Shown piece after piece: positions 36,896 to 47,545 of a stretch of 64,000 nucleotides of DNA. Under the pieces are notes generated by a model. The model worked only from the letters and a program-made list of their open reading frames with translations. It was not told where the DNA came from and searched no databases. Source of the stretch: Anthopleura xanthogrammica (taxonomy: Eukaryota; Cnidaria; Anthozoa; Actiniaria; Actiniidae); NCBI GenBank assembly GCA_964019055.1, contig OZ025209.1, forward strand, positions 14,545,867 to 14,609,866. Direction: 5' to 3'. A program made the translations under genes and the position numbers. The first letter of the stretch is position 1; the number at the start of each line of letters is the position of its first letter.

Positions 36896-37217
36896 TGGGC
36901 AGAGTCGTCAATACGAATTTGTGTGTCAAAACTATGGTTCAGTGGCTTTGGTAGTAAATACATTAACAACTTTTACAACTCTTAAAAGTTCACTGTTGAA
37001 AAACAAACAAGTTGGGTATACCATACATCTTAAAGACCATCACCTAATAATTTATTTCCTTTTCTCACTCATCTTTTCTTTCTTTCTAGAACGACACTCG
37101 CCTACATTTAGTTTGGAATTTTATTTCAAAAATATCTTCTCAAATATCCTAATTTTTGTAATAAATCACATTGAATTTGAACTCTCTCGTGTAAAAAGTC
37201 TCAAAAAAAGGAACTCT

Positions 37218-40200
37218 CTACATGTTGATATAAACATCATTTCCTGAAGCACCAGCCTCCATACCTAAAGAAACAACTCCACTGTCTGGATGATCTAGAG
37301 GAACATCAGATTCTGCTGCAGAAGTTACAGTTGAAATTTTGTTGTAGGTTTTTTCCGGTGAGGCAACAAAGCTGTCGGATCTGCCTGCTCTTCTCTTAGC
37401 AGTCTTGATTTCTCCTTTACACATTCCATAACTTGTGATACCTCCTTTGACCTGTGCCCATGGCATGTGTTTGGAATTGAAAGCAACACCAGCTTCACCC
37501 TCCCGAGATACGATGATGATCCCAGCAGTGCCTCCAACACGTTGCTCCATGTACCTGAGTGCTGCTGCTGCAGCATCTGCTGCCGTCTGACCAATTTGTA
37601 ACATAAATAGAGCATACCTATTTCCAGGGGGGAAAATATTGAATCAGATAATGCCTCATGATAATAGCACAAGTGAATCATTGGCTTCAATAAGAAAATA
37701 TTTTGGAACAAGCTGACAGGTGCTGCTTTTCCAATATCCTGGTTATGCCCCCCTCCTCAGGAAAGTAGCAAGGCAATTTGGGGGGGGGGGGCAGATGGGC
37801 AACCAAACCAAAGGTCACATAAACTAGGCACTGCACCTATTATATGCAGTAAAATTCCTTATCTGAAATTTTATTCTCGATCGAAGTGAAAGTGACAACG
37901 GCTCAAACAACTTTGAAAGAAAATCTTGAAGTGTGTAATCAGCAAGCAAATGAGGTCATTTGAGGCATTTTAGAACGTTTCAAACAAAGATTTTGCTCTC
38001 ATGAGAATGAACATTGCTGCAATGTGATAAAAGCCCATGTGCAGATGGGAAGCAAACCAGTGACCCCAGGCTTGACCTACAAAGTGGTGAGACGGCGTCA
38101 ACACAGCACATACCACCCATCATTCTTTACTCAGAATTTTTACTGCTGTCAAAAAAAACCATTATGAATCAAGAAAATTTTCATACCTGCATAGATTAAC
38201 TCTCATGATAGATTCTCCATTTCCAGTGGCTGAAGCTGAACCAACATTATTGTCGGCATATCCCCCACACCCTGCTATGGGAGAGTCCCCTACTCTGCCC
38301 GGATGAACAGCAGTCAGACCCCCTGTAGATGTCGCACAGGCTACGTTGCCATGGCTATCAACTGCAACAGCTCCAACCTTTAACATCAACAAAAAACATA
38401 CCAGTTACAAAATATTTTGAAATTAGCCATCATGTGAAGAAAGTTCTAAAATGACATACTGTAAATTTATGATCATACCATACTTTAATGGTAGTCATAA
38501 TGGATTGTCATAACACTATACACTATTAAATAAATAAATATGAATAGGACAATAACATGACTTTTGGCAGGCATATTGTTTATTTGTGGCCCGAGTAGCA
38601 ACAATTTTGTGCCCAAGCGCAGCGAGAATGCAAATGATGCTACAAGGGCCACAAATAAATAATAAGCATGACAAAAGTCATGTTATTATCATTATCATTA
38701 ATATACAAGACCAACTTATACAAAGTCTTCAATATCAAAAGTTAGAATTTTAATAAAACATTTTCATTCGAAAATAAAGTTGTTATACATACAAAACAAG
38801 AAAACATCAAATGCGAGCACTTTGAAATGATTTCCTTAAGATCTGATTGGCTGACACTAGTCGTAAGAAATTCTCTCAACCAATCAGATTGAAGCAGGGC
38901 GGTAAATACATTTGCAGCACATGTGCTTGCCGTTTGGCCCACTAAACTGAACGTTTTAGTGAGGGCAGTTTAATATTTGGCCTTGTATATTGATGATAAT
39001 AAATATTAATATTCATGAACTAACAAAAAAACACTGCCAGAAAGCCTAATAAAAATTTAAATTTAATTTCTAAACTGTGGTTTGGAATAGATATAATTAA
39101 TTCTATGTAAAAGGATTGCTGAACATGTTTTCAAGTATTAAAAATCAAGCTAGCTTGCAGAAAAAAGGAGACAATGTTAGAAAAATTATTAAGCTCTACA
39201 GTTCATGTATATACATACTGTGTCATGGACTTCTTTTCCCCTTATTTCCTGGACCTGAAAAAGAAAAAGAAATACTGAAAATATCAGTAATACCCCAAAA
39301 CAACCACAAGGTAATATATACCTATTTCAATTAACGTTGATAACGGGAGATCTAGAATGGTCTATCTGAGACCAATAGGAATTGGTGGGGATCAACATGA
39401 ATTTTGTGAAGGCGATAAGTGACACAAATTAGCAATTCAATACCATTCAAGCGTGATTGCAACTATGCATTTGCAATATTTATGAGATGAGCAATCAGCC
39501 TTTCACAATTCCTATAGGTCTCAGATCGACCATTTCAGATCTCCCGTTATCAACGTTAATTGAAATAGATACATATTATAGATATGATGTTTAGTGATAA
39601 GTTGCATTCATTTCTATACCTTCCTCTGGATTTATGGTATTATTATATTTATTATAATTATAGAGAGTGTGCCGAATATCCGTGAAACAAAACCAACAGT
39701 GTATTGTCTAATTGCACAGCTTTTTTTTACAAAAAGTAGATATTACTGGAGCAGAACATTGGGAACAAAACAGGGCTCGAAATAGGAAACAATTATAGCC
39801 TGCCAGTCCAGTACATTTTGCCTGCCTTTTTATTATTATTTTTTTTGATTTGGCAGTTCACCATTATTTTTGCCTGCCAAACCTTAAGTTTTGCCTTGCT
39901 TTTGGCCATTGGCATTCGGCAGGCCGCTATTTCGAGCCCTGCAAAAGCAAATACCTCTACGCATCTTTGTTTTCATCATGCCTGAACGAATTCTTAGCAA
40001 GTTAACAACTAAATAGTTGATATCTAAATACTTTTAAGTACTGCATAGCTGGTAATTGTTTCACAGATATACGTATGGTGTGCACTTTATTTTCTGGAAC
40101 TATTCCTAATATACTGTATAACAAATGATTTAACTCATGTCTGCATTATCAGGTTTTGAGCGATCTTTTCAGCGATCTTTTCAGATCATATCTTAAATCT

Positions 40201-43200
40201 CCCCCTTGAGAGCTTTGTGATAGAATTTGCCTGCTGTTAGTCTTTGAGCACCTTTTTTCCAATGTGTTCATAGCCAATGTATTCCAAATTAAATTTAAAA
40301 AAAATATCTCACCATTTTTAAAATCTCTGCTTTGCTCTGTTGTCTCTTAAGTTTTTTCTTTGACTTATGAAGTTCAGCTGGTTCTTCAGTTTCAAAATCA
40401 CTCTCAGATTCATCCTCACTCATTTCTACAAGTTCCATTGCCTCCAAGGCTCTAGCCAACTGCCTCCTTCTAGATTCTGTGATGAGTTCCTTGTTTGGTA
40501 TTTGTGGAAAGTTCTTCTCTTGTGCAAATAGATTGGCTCCATTTCCAATGAGCAGGCAATGTGGTGATTCATCCATAACTTTGCGGGCCACAGATATGGG
40601 ATTTGCAATGTTATTTATAGCACCAACTCCACCTAGAAAAGTTTTTTTGATTCAATGTAAGAAAGTTAATGTGTGCTCAAACTCAAAGGCTTTATAAAAA
40701 AATATTATAGCATTTGATAGAATCAAATTTTTTCTGAGGTTCCCACTTTAGTTTGTTTCTTTGCCAGTTTTTAGAATTAAATAATTGGAGATTAACAATT
40801 AAGTCATATTTTGTGAACTAAGCAAACATCTGTTAAGCAAACACCCTCTATGAAGTGGACACCAGACAAGCTCCCAAGGGTGTCCGCTTAATAGAGGTAC
40901 CACTGTGCTAAAGTATCGCGATTCTGCTATAAGTTTGATCGGGAGAGAGCCACCAATATACACCCCTATAGTCGGCTCAGAATTACCATGCAATAGAAAA
41001 ATCGTGATACAAAACTAATTGCGATTTTGAGCCACCAATACGGGCTATATTGACAGCGTTTCGCTTCGTGACTATGGCCAATACGGAATATATTTTCTCC
41101 CAACTAGCCACCAATATAAACCTGTATTGGCGACTCAAAATCGCAATAAATTATAAATATTTCTATCACACACTAACCATAATTCAGATCTCGACCATCC
41201 ATTATCATTGCATCCATTTCAACTTCCCCTCTGGTATTCAGTTTAGAACCATGTCCAGCATTGAAGTTGGAATCATCTTCCATTACCTAGGGATTTTCAA
41301 AACAAAATGAACACAGAGAAACAAATAGGACACCACTCAAGGATATACCAGTGGTAAATTCTCTTAAAGGTGCAGAAATACAAGCAACAGAATTGTGCAA
41401 CTTGTCATGCATTGAGTTGCTAGTTGCCGAGCAAATGCTGCTCGTATTACTACCCCAAGCACAATACATGCATGTATACAGACATTTATTATATGGCAAA
41501 GTAATTTCGCGCGCTATGATTGCTCAATTTGTGGTCCATAACTTTAGGTACGGACTGAAAATCAAAATTGTCTCCTAGCCTTGCCATATAATATCTTATT
41601 AAACTCATTTGCTCGGTCCATACCATAAGTTATGGATCCTGGTTTTTTCCACTTTTTTAATGGCCTGCTGGGCCATAAGGCAGTGGAAAAACTTGGTCCA
41701 TAACTTACAGTACGGACTTCAAACTCGGTTAATAAGAGCTATATATTTATCTAGTGGCATTTTGTTATTAAAGGAATAAATTAACAAAGCCTAAATTTTG
41801 ACACAAGCTATCTACAATAACTATCAAAGTTAACCAAGATAGATAGCAAATGTTCTTTGTCGCAGAGAGTAGAAAGAGCTTGTACTTCTGCAACAAAGTC
41901 ATGCAATGCAACAATGTTGCAGGACAAGTTGCACAATTTTGTTGTTTGTATTTGTGAGTCTAAAAAATTTCTAAGATTTGCATGGTGGACACAATTCTTC
42001 CATTCATGACCAGCAAGAAATCAATTCCAAGCAACTAGTTCTGTGAAAACAGATCAGATGGGATAAATTTATGGGCAATTGCTTCCAGCTGGAGATAAAT
42101 TATAATCTCAGTGCAAATTGGATTAACTGTTTTTTGCACCTGATGGATTTTTAATTGGAAAATGTCAATAACAAAAATAATCTTTTGACATTCCCATAAC
42201 TACAGACAAAACACAGCTCAGATATTTAAATAAAACAAAATTCGAAAGATTCCATCTAGTAAACTGAAATTCCTGAAAAAAAGCTTAAACCAGTATGAAA
42301 CTACAATAAAACATTTCAATGTTCTATGGATGTACAATGTCCGCTTGAGGGAGGGGATTGCCCATGCATTCTCAAAATTATCTTGGATGAAAGGCTAACA
42401 AAAGAATCACACTTTTTCTCGATGGAATTTGTGGCATTTCTTTTGTATTTACATGTTAGCCTCGCGTTCAAGATAATTTTGAGAAGGGTCCATTGCTGGA
42501 TATAACTTGGTTATTATCATTAGTTTTTTTTTTTTTATATAGTGCTTTAGTAAAATAATCGAATAGCTCCACCATTGAATTGACTCTTTACGTGCAGTAC
42601 TTGACATCTTCACCACAATTTTATCTGTGAATTTATAAGCGTAAAGTCTAGGAGCAAACCTGTTAATTTTTGTCCAGTCAACTAAAGACAGGAAAAACTC
42701 GAGCATAAATGGCCCATTCATCATTTTCCCACCATATTTCTCGCCTAATTTCCCAAATCCTGAGTGCTTTCATCTTTATTACCTTACCTCTAAGATTTCC
42801 CCAATATATCTAGTTTCTTTTGTAATTGTTTGCCTATCTTAATGAGCCTAGTATGTAAGTATTATATATTTTTTAAACTAGATAATTTTCTCTTGGAGAA
42901 TTGACAAAACAGCTGTTTCTAATCGAAAACGAATGCAGAAAGAACATGGCCGCTGTTTAACGCAGCTGAAGCCACCATAAACTATCATAGATTCAGATGA
43001 GCTTTTCTTATAAAATGGCATACATATTATAATGCAGAGTATGAAATATGTTGATGTAAAGACAGATTGGTGTATATATAATTCTATAACGTCTTAGAAA
43101 CTTTTACACGAGGCCGACAAACCCGGTTTAAAAGTACAATCACGAATACAATCTCCCGCTGATCGAAGCACACCGGCAAAAAAAACAATGAGAGGCCTCG

Positions 43201-43395
43201 ATAGCTCACCTTGATGGCAGCTTCGACTGCATCCACAGCGGCATTTTCTCCGCCTTTTATGAGGATATCGTAGCCAGATCTAGCTGCCTTTTTCACACCG
43301 ATGATCAGCATAGGAAAGATGCTTGGGTTTGACAGTTGTCCTGCACCTCCATGTACTACAATACATGGTGTTACTGGACCCGGGGTAGAAGACAT
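37218..43395 (-). CDS. ASRGL1-like: Isoaspartyl peptidase/L-asparaginase (Ntn-hydrolase, ASRGL1-like)
   Basis: Six exons in transcription order: 43395-43210, 41286-41178, 40632-40313, 39254-39219, 38377-38187, 37617-37218. They join in phase to 413 aa; human ASRGL1 has about 308. Plant-type asparaginases hydrolyse isoaspartyl peptides and L-Asn after self-cleavage before a Thr nucleophile. Visible: VVHGGAGQ near the start, [55 protein letters not shown], then [19 protein letters not shown] with the nucleophile Thr as residue 217. It is the last codon of the 36-nt exon 39254-39219. Next come [23 protein letters not shown] and GNGESIMR. Oddities are an acidic-then-basic insert in the linker before the nucleophile ([13 protein letters not shown], then [12 protein letters not shown]) and a C-terminal tail of about 65 residues beyond [18 protein letters not shown]. 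The first in-frame ATG (43393-43395) was chosen; upstream codons in frame lack ATG before a stop. Confidence 0.88.
38545..38692. repeat. Palindromic MITE
   Basis: GACAATAACATGACTTTTGG and TTTATTTGTGGCCC on the left pair with GGGCCACAAATAAATA and CAAAAGTCATGTTATTATC on the right; the centre has GCGCAGCGAGAATGC. In an intron of the asparaginase-like gene. Confidence 0.85.
39322..39573. repeat. Palindromic MITE
   Basis: TATTTCAATTAACGTTGATA and ACGGGAGATCTAGAATGGTC on the left pair with GACCATTTCAGATCTCCCGT and TATCAACGTTAATTGAAATA on the right. Arms are about 65 bp. Confidence 0.85.
39770..39942. repeat. MITE, family C copy 3
   Basis: Ends CAGGGCTCGAAATAGG and GCTATTTCGAGCCCTGC; the interior is nearly the same as 36601-36766. 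In an intron of the asparaginase-like gene. Confidence 0.9.
40905..41160. repeat. Palindromic repeat of GAGCCACCAATA units
   Basis: GAGCCACCAATATACACC, TTGCGATTTTGAGCCACCAA, and the inverse AGCCACCAATATAAACCTGT...GCGACTCAAAATCGCAATAA form a degraded inverted repeat in an intron of the asparaginase-like gene. Confidence 0.55.
41370..41955. repeat. Interrupted GCAACA-type MITE with a second palindrome inside
   Basis: Left part (about 41370-41465: CAGAATTGTGCAACTTG, CTGCTCGTATTACTACCCC) and right part (about 41865-41955: GAGCTTGTACTTCTGCAACA, GACAAGTTGCACAATTTTGT) match 28640-28912. Between them is another inverted repeat with GGTCCATAACTTTAGGTACG and TCCATAACTTACAGTACGGA (about 41525-41720). 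Confidence 0.6.
42345..42492. repeat. Palindromic element
   Basis: CTCAAAATTATCTTGGATGA and GGCTAAC on the left pair with GTTAGCC and TTCAAGATAATTTTGAG on the right. In the first intron of the asparaginase-like gene. Confidence 0.75.
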
Positions 43396-45128
43396 AGCTG
43401 GCGATGAAGTTGAACTCGGGCGGCTTCTCGGGGAAGAACTCACGCTAACCTCTCTTGCACCACTTCTTGGTTCCAGATCCTCTCGATCTCTCCTTTTAAT
43501 AGGGAGGGCTTAGCATACCACGTGATCTCTCTTGGGAATTTTAATTTGGGCCCAAAAAATTGAAGAAGAAAAAAAGAATCAGAAAAATCTTTCTCACAAT
43601 TATAAACACAGCGAATAGATGTTAGAAAAATTCTCAATATTTGTGGGAGATTTCATCAGGTTTTATATTGAAATCTTTCTCAATTTGTGGATGTCAAAAT
43701 CGATATATTTAAACCAGGGGATTGGCCTCTTTCTTGAGCTAAAATTTAGAAGACCATCCCTTTGTAAATGTGCATGATCGTATTTCATATATTCATATAA
43801 TTTGGAGGAGCATTTCAGCAGTGGGAGATGCAAACTACTGCATGTACAGGGCCGTAGCAAGGCCGTAGCACAGTTTTCCCCAGAAAAGTAGAGCAAGCTT
43901 GGAATTATTATTTTTTTGTTGTAATCACATGTTGCTTTGTGCCCCCTAGTTTTTCAAATTTTGCCATGGACCTGATGTAGCAGGGCCGTAGCAAGGCCAA
44001 ACATATGATCAAAAGTATTGGGGGGTTATATTCTAAGAAGCCCTGTGTATTGGTAAGGCCTAAAATTTTCAGTGTTCAATATAAAGGGAGTGGGAGAGGC
44101 TGCATGGAATTTGTTTTCCCCAATATATTTGAAACATTTTTCCTTTTCAAACTCTGTTTTATTTGTCTCATTTTTTGTCTCATTCTCTTACGAAAATCAT
44201 CTTTTAATTATCAACTTATTTTCACAGTTATTCTTAATTTAATTTAACAAATGATGTCATTTATCAGTGGAAACAGTGCTTTTCATGCATTCAGTCATGC
44301 TAAAATTATTAACTTTTACCAATTAATATTAGTTTACACTCTTGAACATGCCTTGTTGTGTGAGCCTGAAAAAAATAAATAATGTAAAAAAGGTTAAAAA
44401 TCTTAAATTAAAACTTAGGGACTGGTCATAAAGTAAAGGATGGGGGTGGGGTGGGCTGGCAAAACTAGAATTGAATTAGCATTTTTTATGCTGGCCCATT
44501 ATAAAATGAGGTTGAAAAAGTGATGACCCACCCCCAGTTTTGAAGCAAAATTGCATAGATGTTAGATGTTCCATAGACAGCCCACCCCTTTCAAGTAGCT
44601 CAAGATTATGTGGCCATCTCCTGTTTTTGTCCCCCTCCTTACTTTATGACCAGTCCTTTACTTAGTAGAATAACTAAATTTATAAACACCCTAGTACATG
44701 TGGTAGGAACATAGCTGTAGGGAAGGCTAGAGAATATACCCCCCTCCCCCCCAAAAAAAATGAGTGGACTGATTCAGACATGGGGCTGGAACAATAGAGA
44801 CTATATATACCCCCTCCAAACTCAGTGGATAGGATTCAAGGGTACAGGGGTAGGAGATTTCGAGCCCCCTCTTTTGGCCAATATTTTTTGTCACTGCTAC
44901 CTTTTGTCTTAGCTGTACTTTACTTCACATTAATGATCCAGACAGCTATAATTCTGGATTTTTGTTATCTGCCAAATCAGACAGTTGGCCAATTTGATTG
45001 ACTGAAGCCAAAATCACAGACAACTCGAATTATAGCTTAGTTAACAAGTCTGGGGTCACAATATAATAATTCTAAAAAAGACAATTCAGTGGTTAAGCCA
45101 TGGCAGGCAGGAACTATTTGTTACCTTA
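43396..45128. other. Intergenic region
   Basis: 5' flank of the asparaginase-like gene and 3' flank of the minus-strand ShK-peptide gene. It holds two copies of GGGCCGTAGCAAGGCC-type sequence (about 43848 and 43984), shared with 7921-7980, and a MITE at 44416-44662. No gene recognised. Confidence 0.6.
44416..44662. repeat. MITE with terminal inverted repeat of about 22 bp
   Basis: Starts AGGGACTGGTCATAAAGTAA and ends TTACTTTATGACCAGTCCTT. The interior is rich in CCACCCC/GGGGTGG words that also pair loosely. Confidence 0.85.
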
Positions 45129-45634
45129 TTAGCAAAATTTACAAAATCGACGGCAGCTTTTCCTTGCAAAGCCGCCCATTCGTGATTCAGCAGGCTTTTT
45201 GCAATCATCATTTCTGATGACCTACGAAACAGAATCAATCAGTTCAATGAAATTACTTTTACTATAGTTGCTATTTTTTTAATTTTTTAATTTAAGAACA
45301 GGAGCGGGTATCTACTAGTTATACGATGGTTTCGAATGGCATACTAATACTTACTTTCCCACAAATTGATGAGCCATATCTATCGAAACACCCTGAAATG
45401 ACACGTATTATTAGAAGTTGACAAAGTACTTTAATGGATGGGTGGGTGGGTGGGTGGGTGGATTGATGGATGAATAGGAGGAGGATTGATTGGTTGGATG
45501 GATGGATTGATAGGTGCATGGATGGATGGATGCATGGATGGATAAATGAGCAGAGGGCGGATGGATCTATTGGGTTGATAAGTGGATGGATGGATGATTG
45601 TGGGCAGAGGATGGAGGGATGGATGGATGGATGG

Positions 45635-45669
<35 letters not shown>

Positions 45670-46162
45670 GAAAATTTATATATGATGGATGGATGGATGG
45701 ATGGATTGATGGATAGATGGAAGGATGGATGGGTGGGTAGGTGGACAGATGGATAGACGGAATTAAGGATGGATGGATTAATAGATGGGTGGATGGATGG
45801 ATAGATGGAAGGATAGATGGATGGCTGGATGGATGGATAGATAGATGGATGGATTGATGGATGGATGGTTGGATGGATAGATAGATGGATGGATTGATCA
45901 ATGGATGGATGGTTGGATGGATGGATGAGCGGAGGATGGGTGGGTTGGTTGTTTGGATCGATGGATGAATGGGGAGAGGATGGAAAGATGGGTGGATTGG
46001 TGGGTTGGTTGGTGAATAGGCGGATAAAATAGATAAATAGATGAATGAATGGCTGGCTGGCTTACCTTCAGATTCTTCGAGAAGATCTTCCAAGAACCCA
46101 GAAGCTTGACAAAGAAACAATGTTCCAATGATGAGAAGAATAAAAAGACGACCACAAGCCAT
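45129..46162 (-). CDS. ShK-domain secreted peptide (sea-anemone toxin-like), copy without the dibasic exon
   Basis: Three exons: 46162-46066 (97 nt), 45392-45355 (38 nt), 45221-45129 (93 nt), joining in phase to 75 aa. Exon 1 encodes a hydrophobic signal peptide (about residues 1-22) and an acidic stretch. Exons 2 and 3 encode a six-cysteine module with spacing C-x8-C-x8-C-x15-C-x3-C-x2-C and the stop directly after the last Cys, the ShK fold pattern of anemone K+ channel blockers and many metazoan secreted proteins. Its paralogue at 54028 has the same exon lengths and Cys spacing plus an 18-nt exon coding Lys-Arg. I find no Lys-Arg coding sequence in this gene's first intron, which is mostly a GGAT minisatellite. 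No Lys-Tyr dyad is seen in the Cys3-Cys4 loop, so channel blocking should not be assumed. A secretory or defensive role is inference. Confidence 0.8.
45430..46045. repeat. (GGAT)n minisatellite with an embedded (AAT)n run
   Basis: Degenerate GGAT/GGGT/TGGA units over about 600 bp fill most of intron 1 of the minus-strand ShK-peptide gene, with (AAT)n at about 45639-45667. Reading frames rich in His-Pro-Ser-Ile on the minus strand are produced by this repeat. Confidence 0.95.
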
Positions 46163-46250
46163 TGTTTAGTTTTCCAGTTCTGACCGTCTACACGACTTGT
46201 TTACTTTGCGACTTTGACTGAAATGTATAACTAGTGGATTTCTTCACCTC

Positions 46251-46258
46251 TATATATA
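46251..46258 (-). promoter_or_regulatory. TATA box of the minus-strand ShK-peptide gene
   Basis: TATATATA lies 89 bp upstream of the ATG. The plus-strand paralogue has a TATA element at a similar distance, which supports both being core promoters. Confidence 0.5.
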
Positions 46259-47394
46259 CTGGCCAAATCGTCTAGCAACAGTTGGTTGTAGCTTTTTCCG
46301 TGCAGCTGAGTACATATGTTTCTACCACGTTATATGTGGTCTTATTGCGGAAGGTCATTCGAGTGCCTTCGGGAAATCGTTTCTCCCTTTTGGCCTCAAT
46401 TAATCAAACAGCTCCTCCTCGTTATAAAAAAATTATTTTATCATTCCTAATTATATCATCGAGATTTGATCATCCGTGATTTCACTCTTGCACGATTTCA
46501 TACTCACATATATATTTATAGACTGGTACTCACGGAAGCAAACAGTTTTTGATCTTTCGCAAGTATCGTACCTTTAAGTATATATATACGTGTAGAATAT
46601 ACAGTATATGACTAATCACCGGCAGACGATTTATTTTCTTGATTTTATCACCCCTGTCCCCTTTCCTAAAACCCTAGATCTGCCTCAGAAGAGTTGCAAC
46701 GCCCCATTCCTGAGCTTAGGGCCCCATTTAGAGCGATAAGTTCGTCAAGAAAAGTCGACATTTTTAGAAATTTTATATTGTTCTATTAGTTCAGAATAAA
46801 AGAGAAAAAAACTGATGGAGCTCCTGCGGATTTGGCGGGAACTTTCGCGCCAAAACCTCCCGCGCGCGCGTTCATCTTTCCTCCCTCTTAGTTTCACCGC
46901 GTTTTGGAAGCCATTCTTATATTGCACGCGAAGTAGGGCGAGGGATATGTCCTGTAAAATAAACCCCTTTTTAGTATAAATAAAAATTATTCCAGGGATG
47001 GCTCCAGGAAATGTTAACAAAGGGAGCCGAAGCAAAGGATGATGAAGTCTTGAATATTGGACTACTTATATTCCAAGTCACGTTCTGCAGGGAACACTTC
47101 CCACAGATGGTGGGGATGGGAAAGGGAGGAGTGCCCTGGCTCACCCTTTTAAGTCCAATTTTAATATACATTATTATCATACGACCGTATTTCACTGTAC
47201 GCGTGATTCTAAAAAAAACCTTTGGGGAAAATGTCGTCAGCAAAAAAAGTACGCTTTTCCGAAAAGTGTAATAATTTCCCGTTCGGACTCGCCGTTCGGA
47301 CTCGCTGCCGTCAATCATGTAAAAACTACGCATTTTGATTCGCATTTATTAAAAACGCCTTGAAATCGATTTTTTATATGTGGTCATATGATAA

Positions 47395-47545
47395 AATGCT
47401 TATTGACTGAGTTAAGGTCGGTCCGAACGGGAAAATATTTGGCTCTCGGTCCTTGGCACGGAACTCGCTGCGCTCGTTCCGTACTTCAGGACCTCGAGCC
47501 AAATATTTTCCCGTTCGGACCTCCCACTCAGTCAATAAGTACATA
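47395..47545. repeat. Near-perfect hairpin with a CTCGCTGCGCTCGTT centre
   Basis: TTATTGACTGAGT, GGTCCGAACGGGAAAATATT and TGGCTC on the left pair with GAGCCAAATATTTTCCCGTT, CGGACC and ACTCAGTCAATAA on the right. Confidence 0.9.

Larger units (their letters stand above)
35725..37217. other. Convergent intergenic region
   Basis: Between RWDD4 (+) and the asparaginase-like gene (-); presumably both 3' UTRs. It contains the family H palindrome (35838-35903), family C copy 2 (36601-36766), a palindrome at 36780-36895, and a direct repeat of about 75 bp (36458-36537 and 36961-37046). No coding gene seen. Confidence 0.6.

Noticed and set aside
37325..37711. 128-codon frame overlapping the last exon of the asparaginase-like gene
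   Set aside because: Same strand but another frame; the conserved [11 protein letters not shown] and SKHMPW sequence is in the frame ending at 37218.
43393..43443. A longer N-terminus for the asparaginase-like protein starting at GTG (43443)
   Set aside because: Cytosolic metazoan translation would use the ATG at 43393-43395, which puts VVHGGAG near the N-terminus as in the family.
45431..46162. 243-codon minus-strand frame starting with a signal peptide and continuing as His-Pro-Ser-Ile repeats
   Set aside because: Only the first 97 nt are exon. After a consensus donor at 46065 the frame simply reads through the GGAT minisatellite; the cysteine-coding exons lie beyond it.
47011..47345. Overlapping plus and minus frames of 86-124 codons
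   Set aside because: Both strands are open over the same DNA, no domain is visible, and a large palindrome follows directly.
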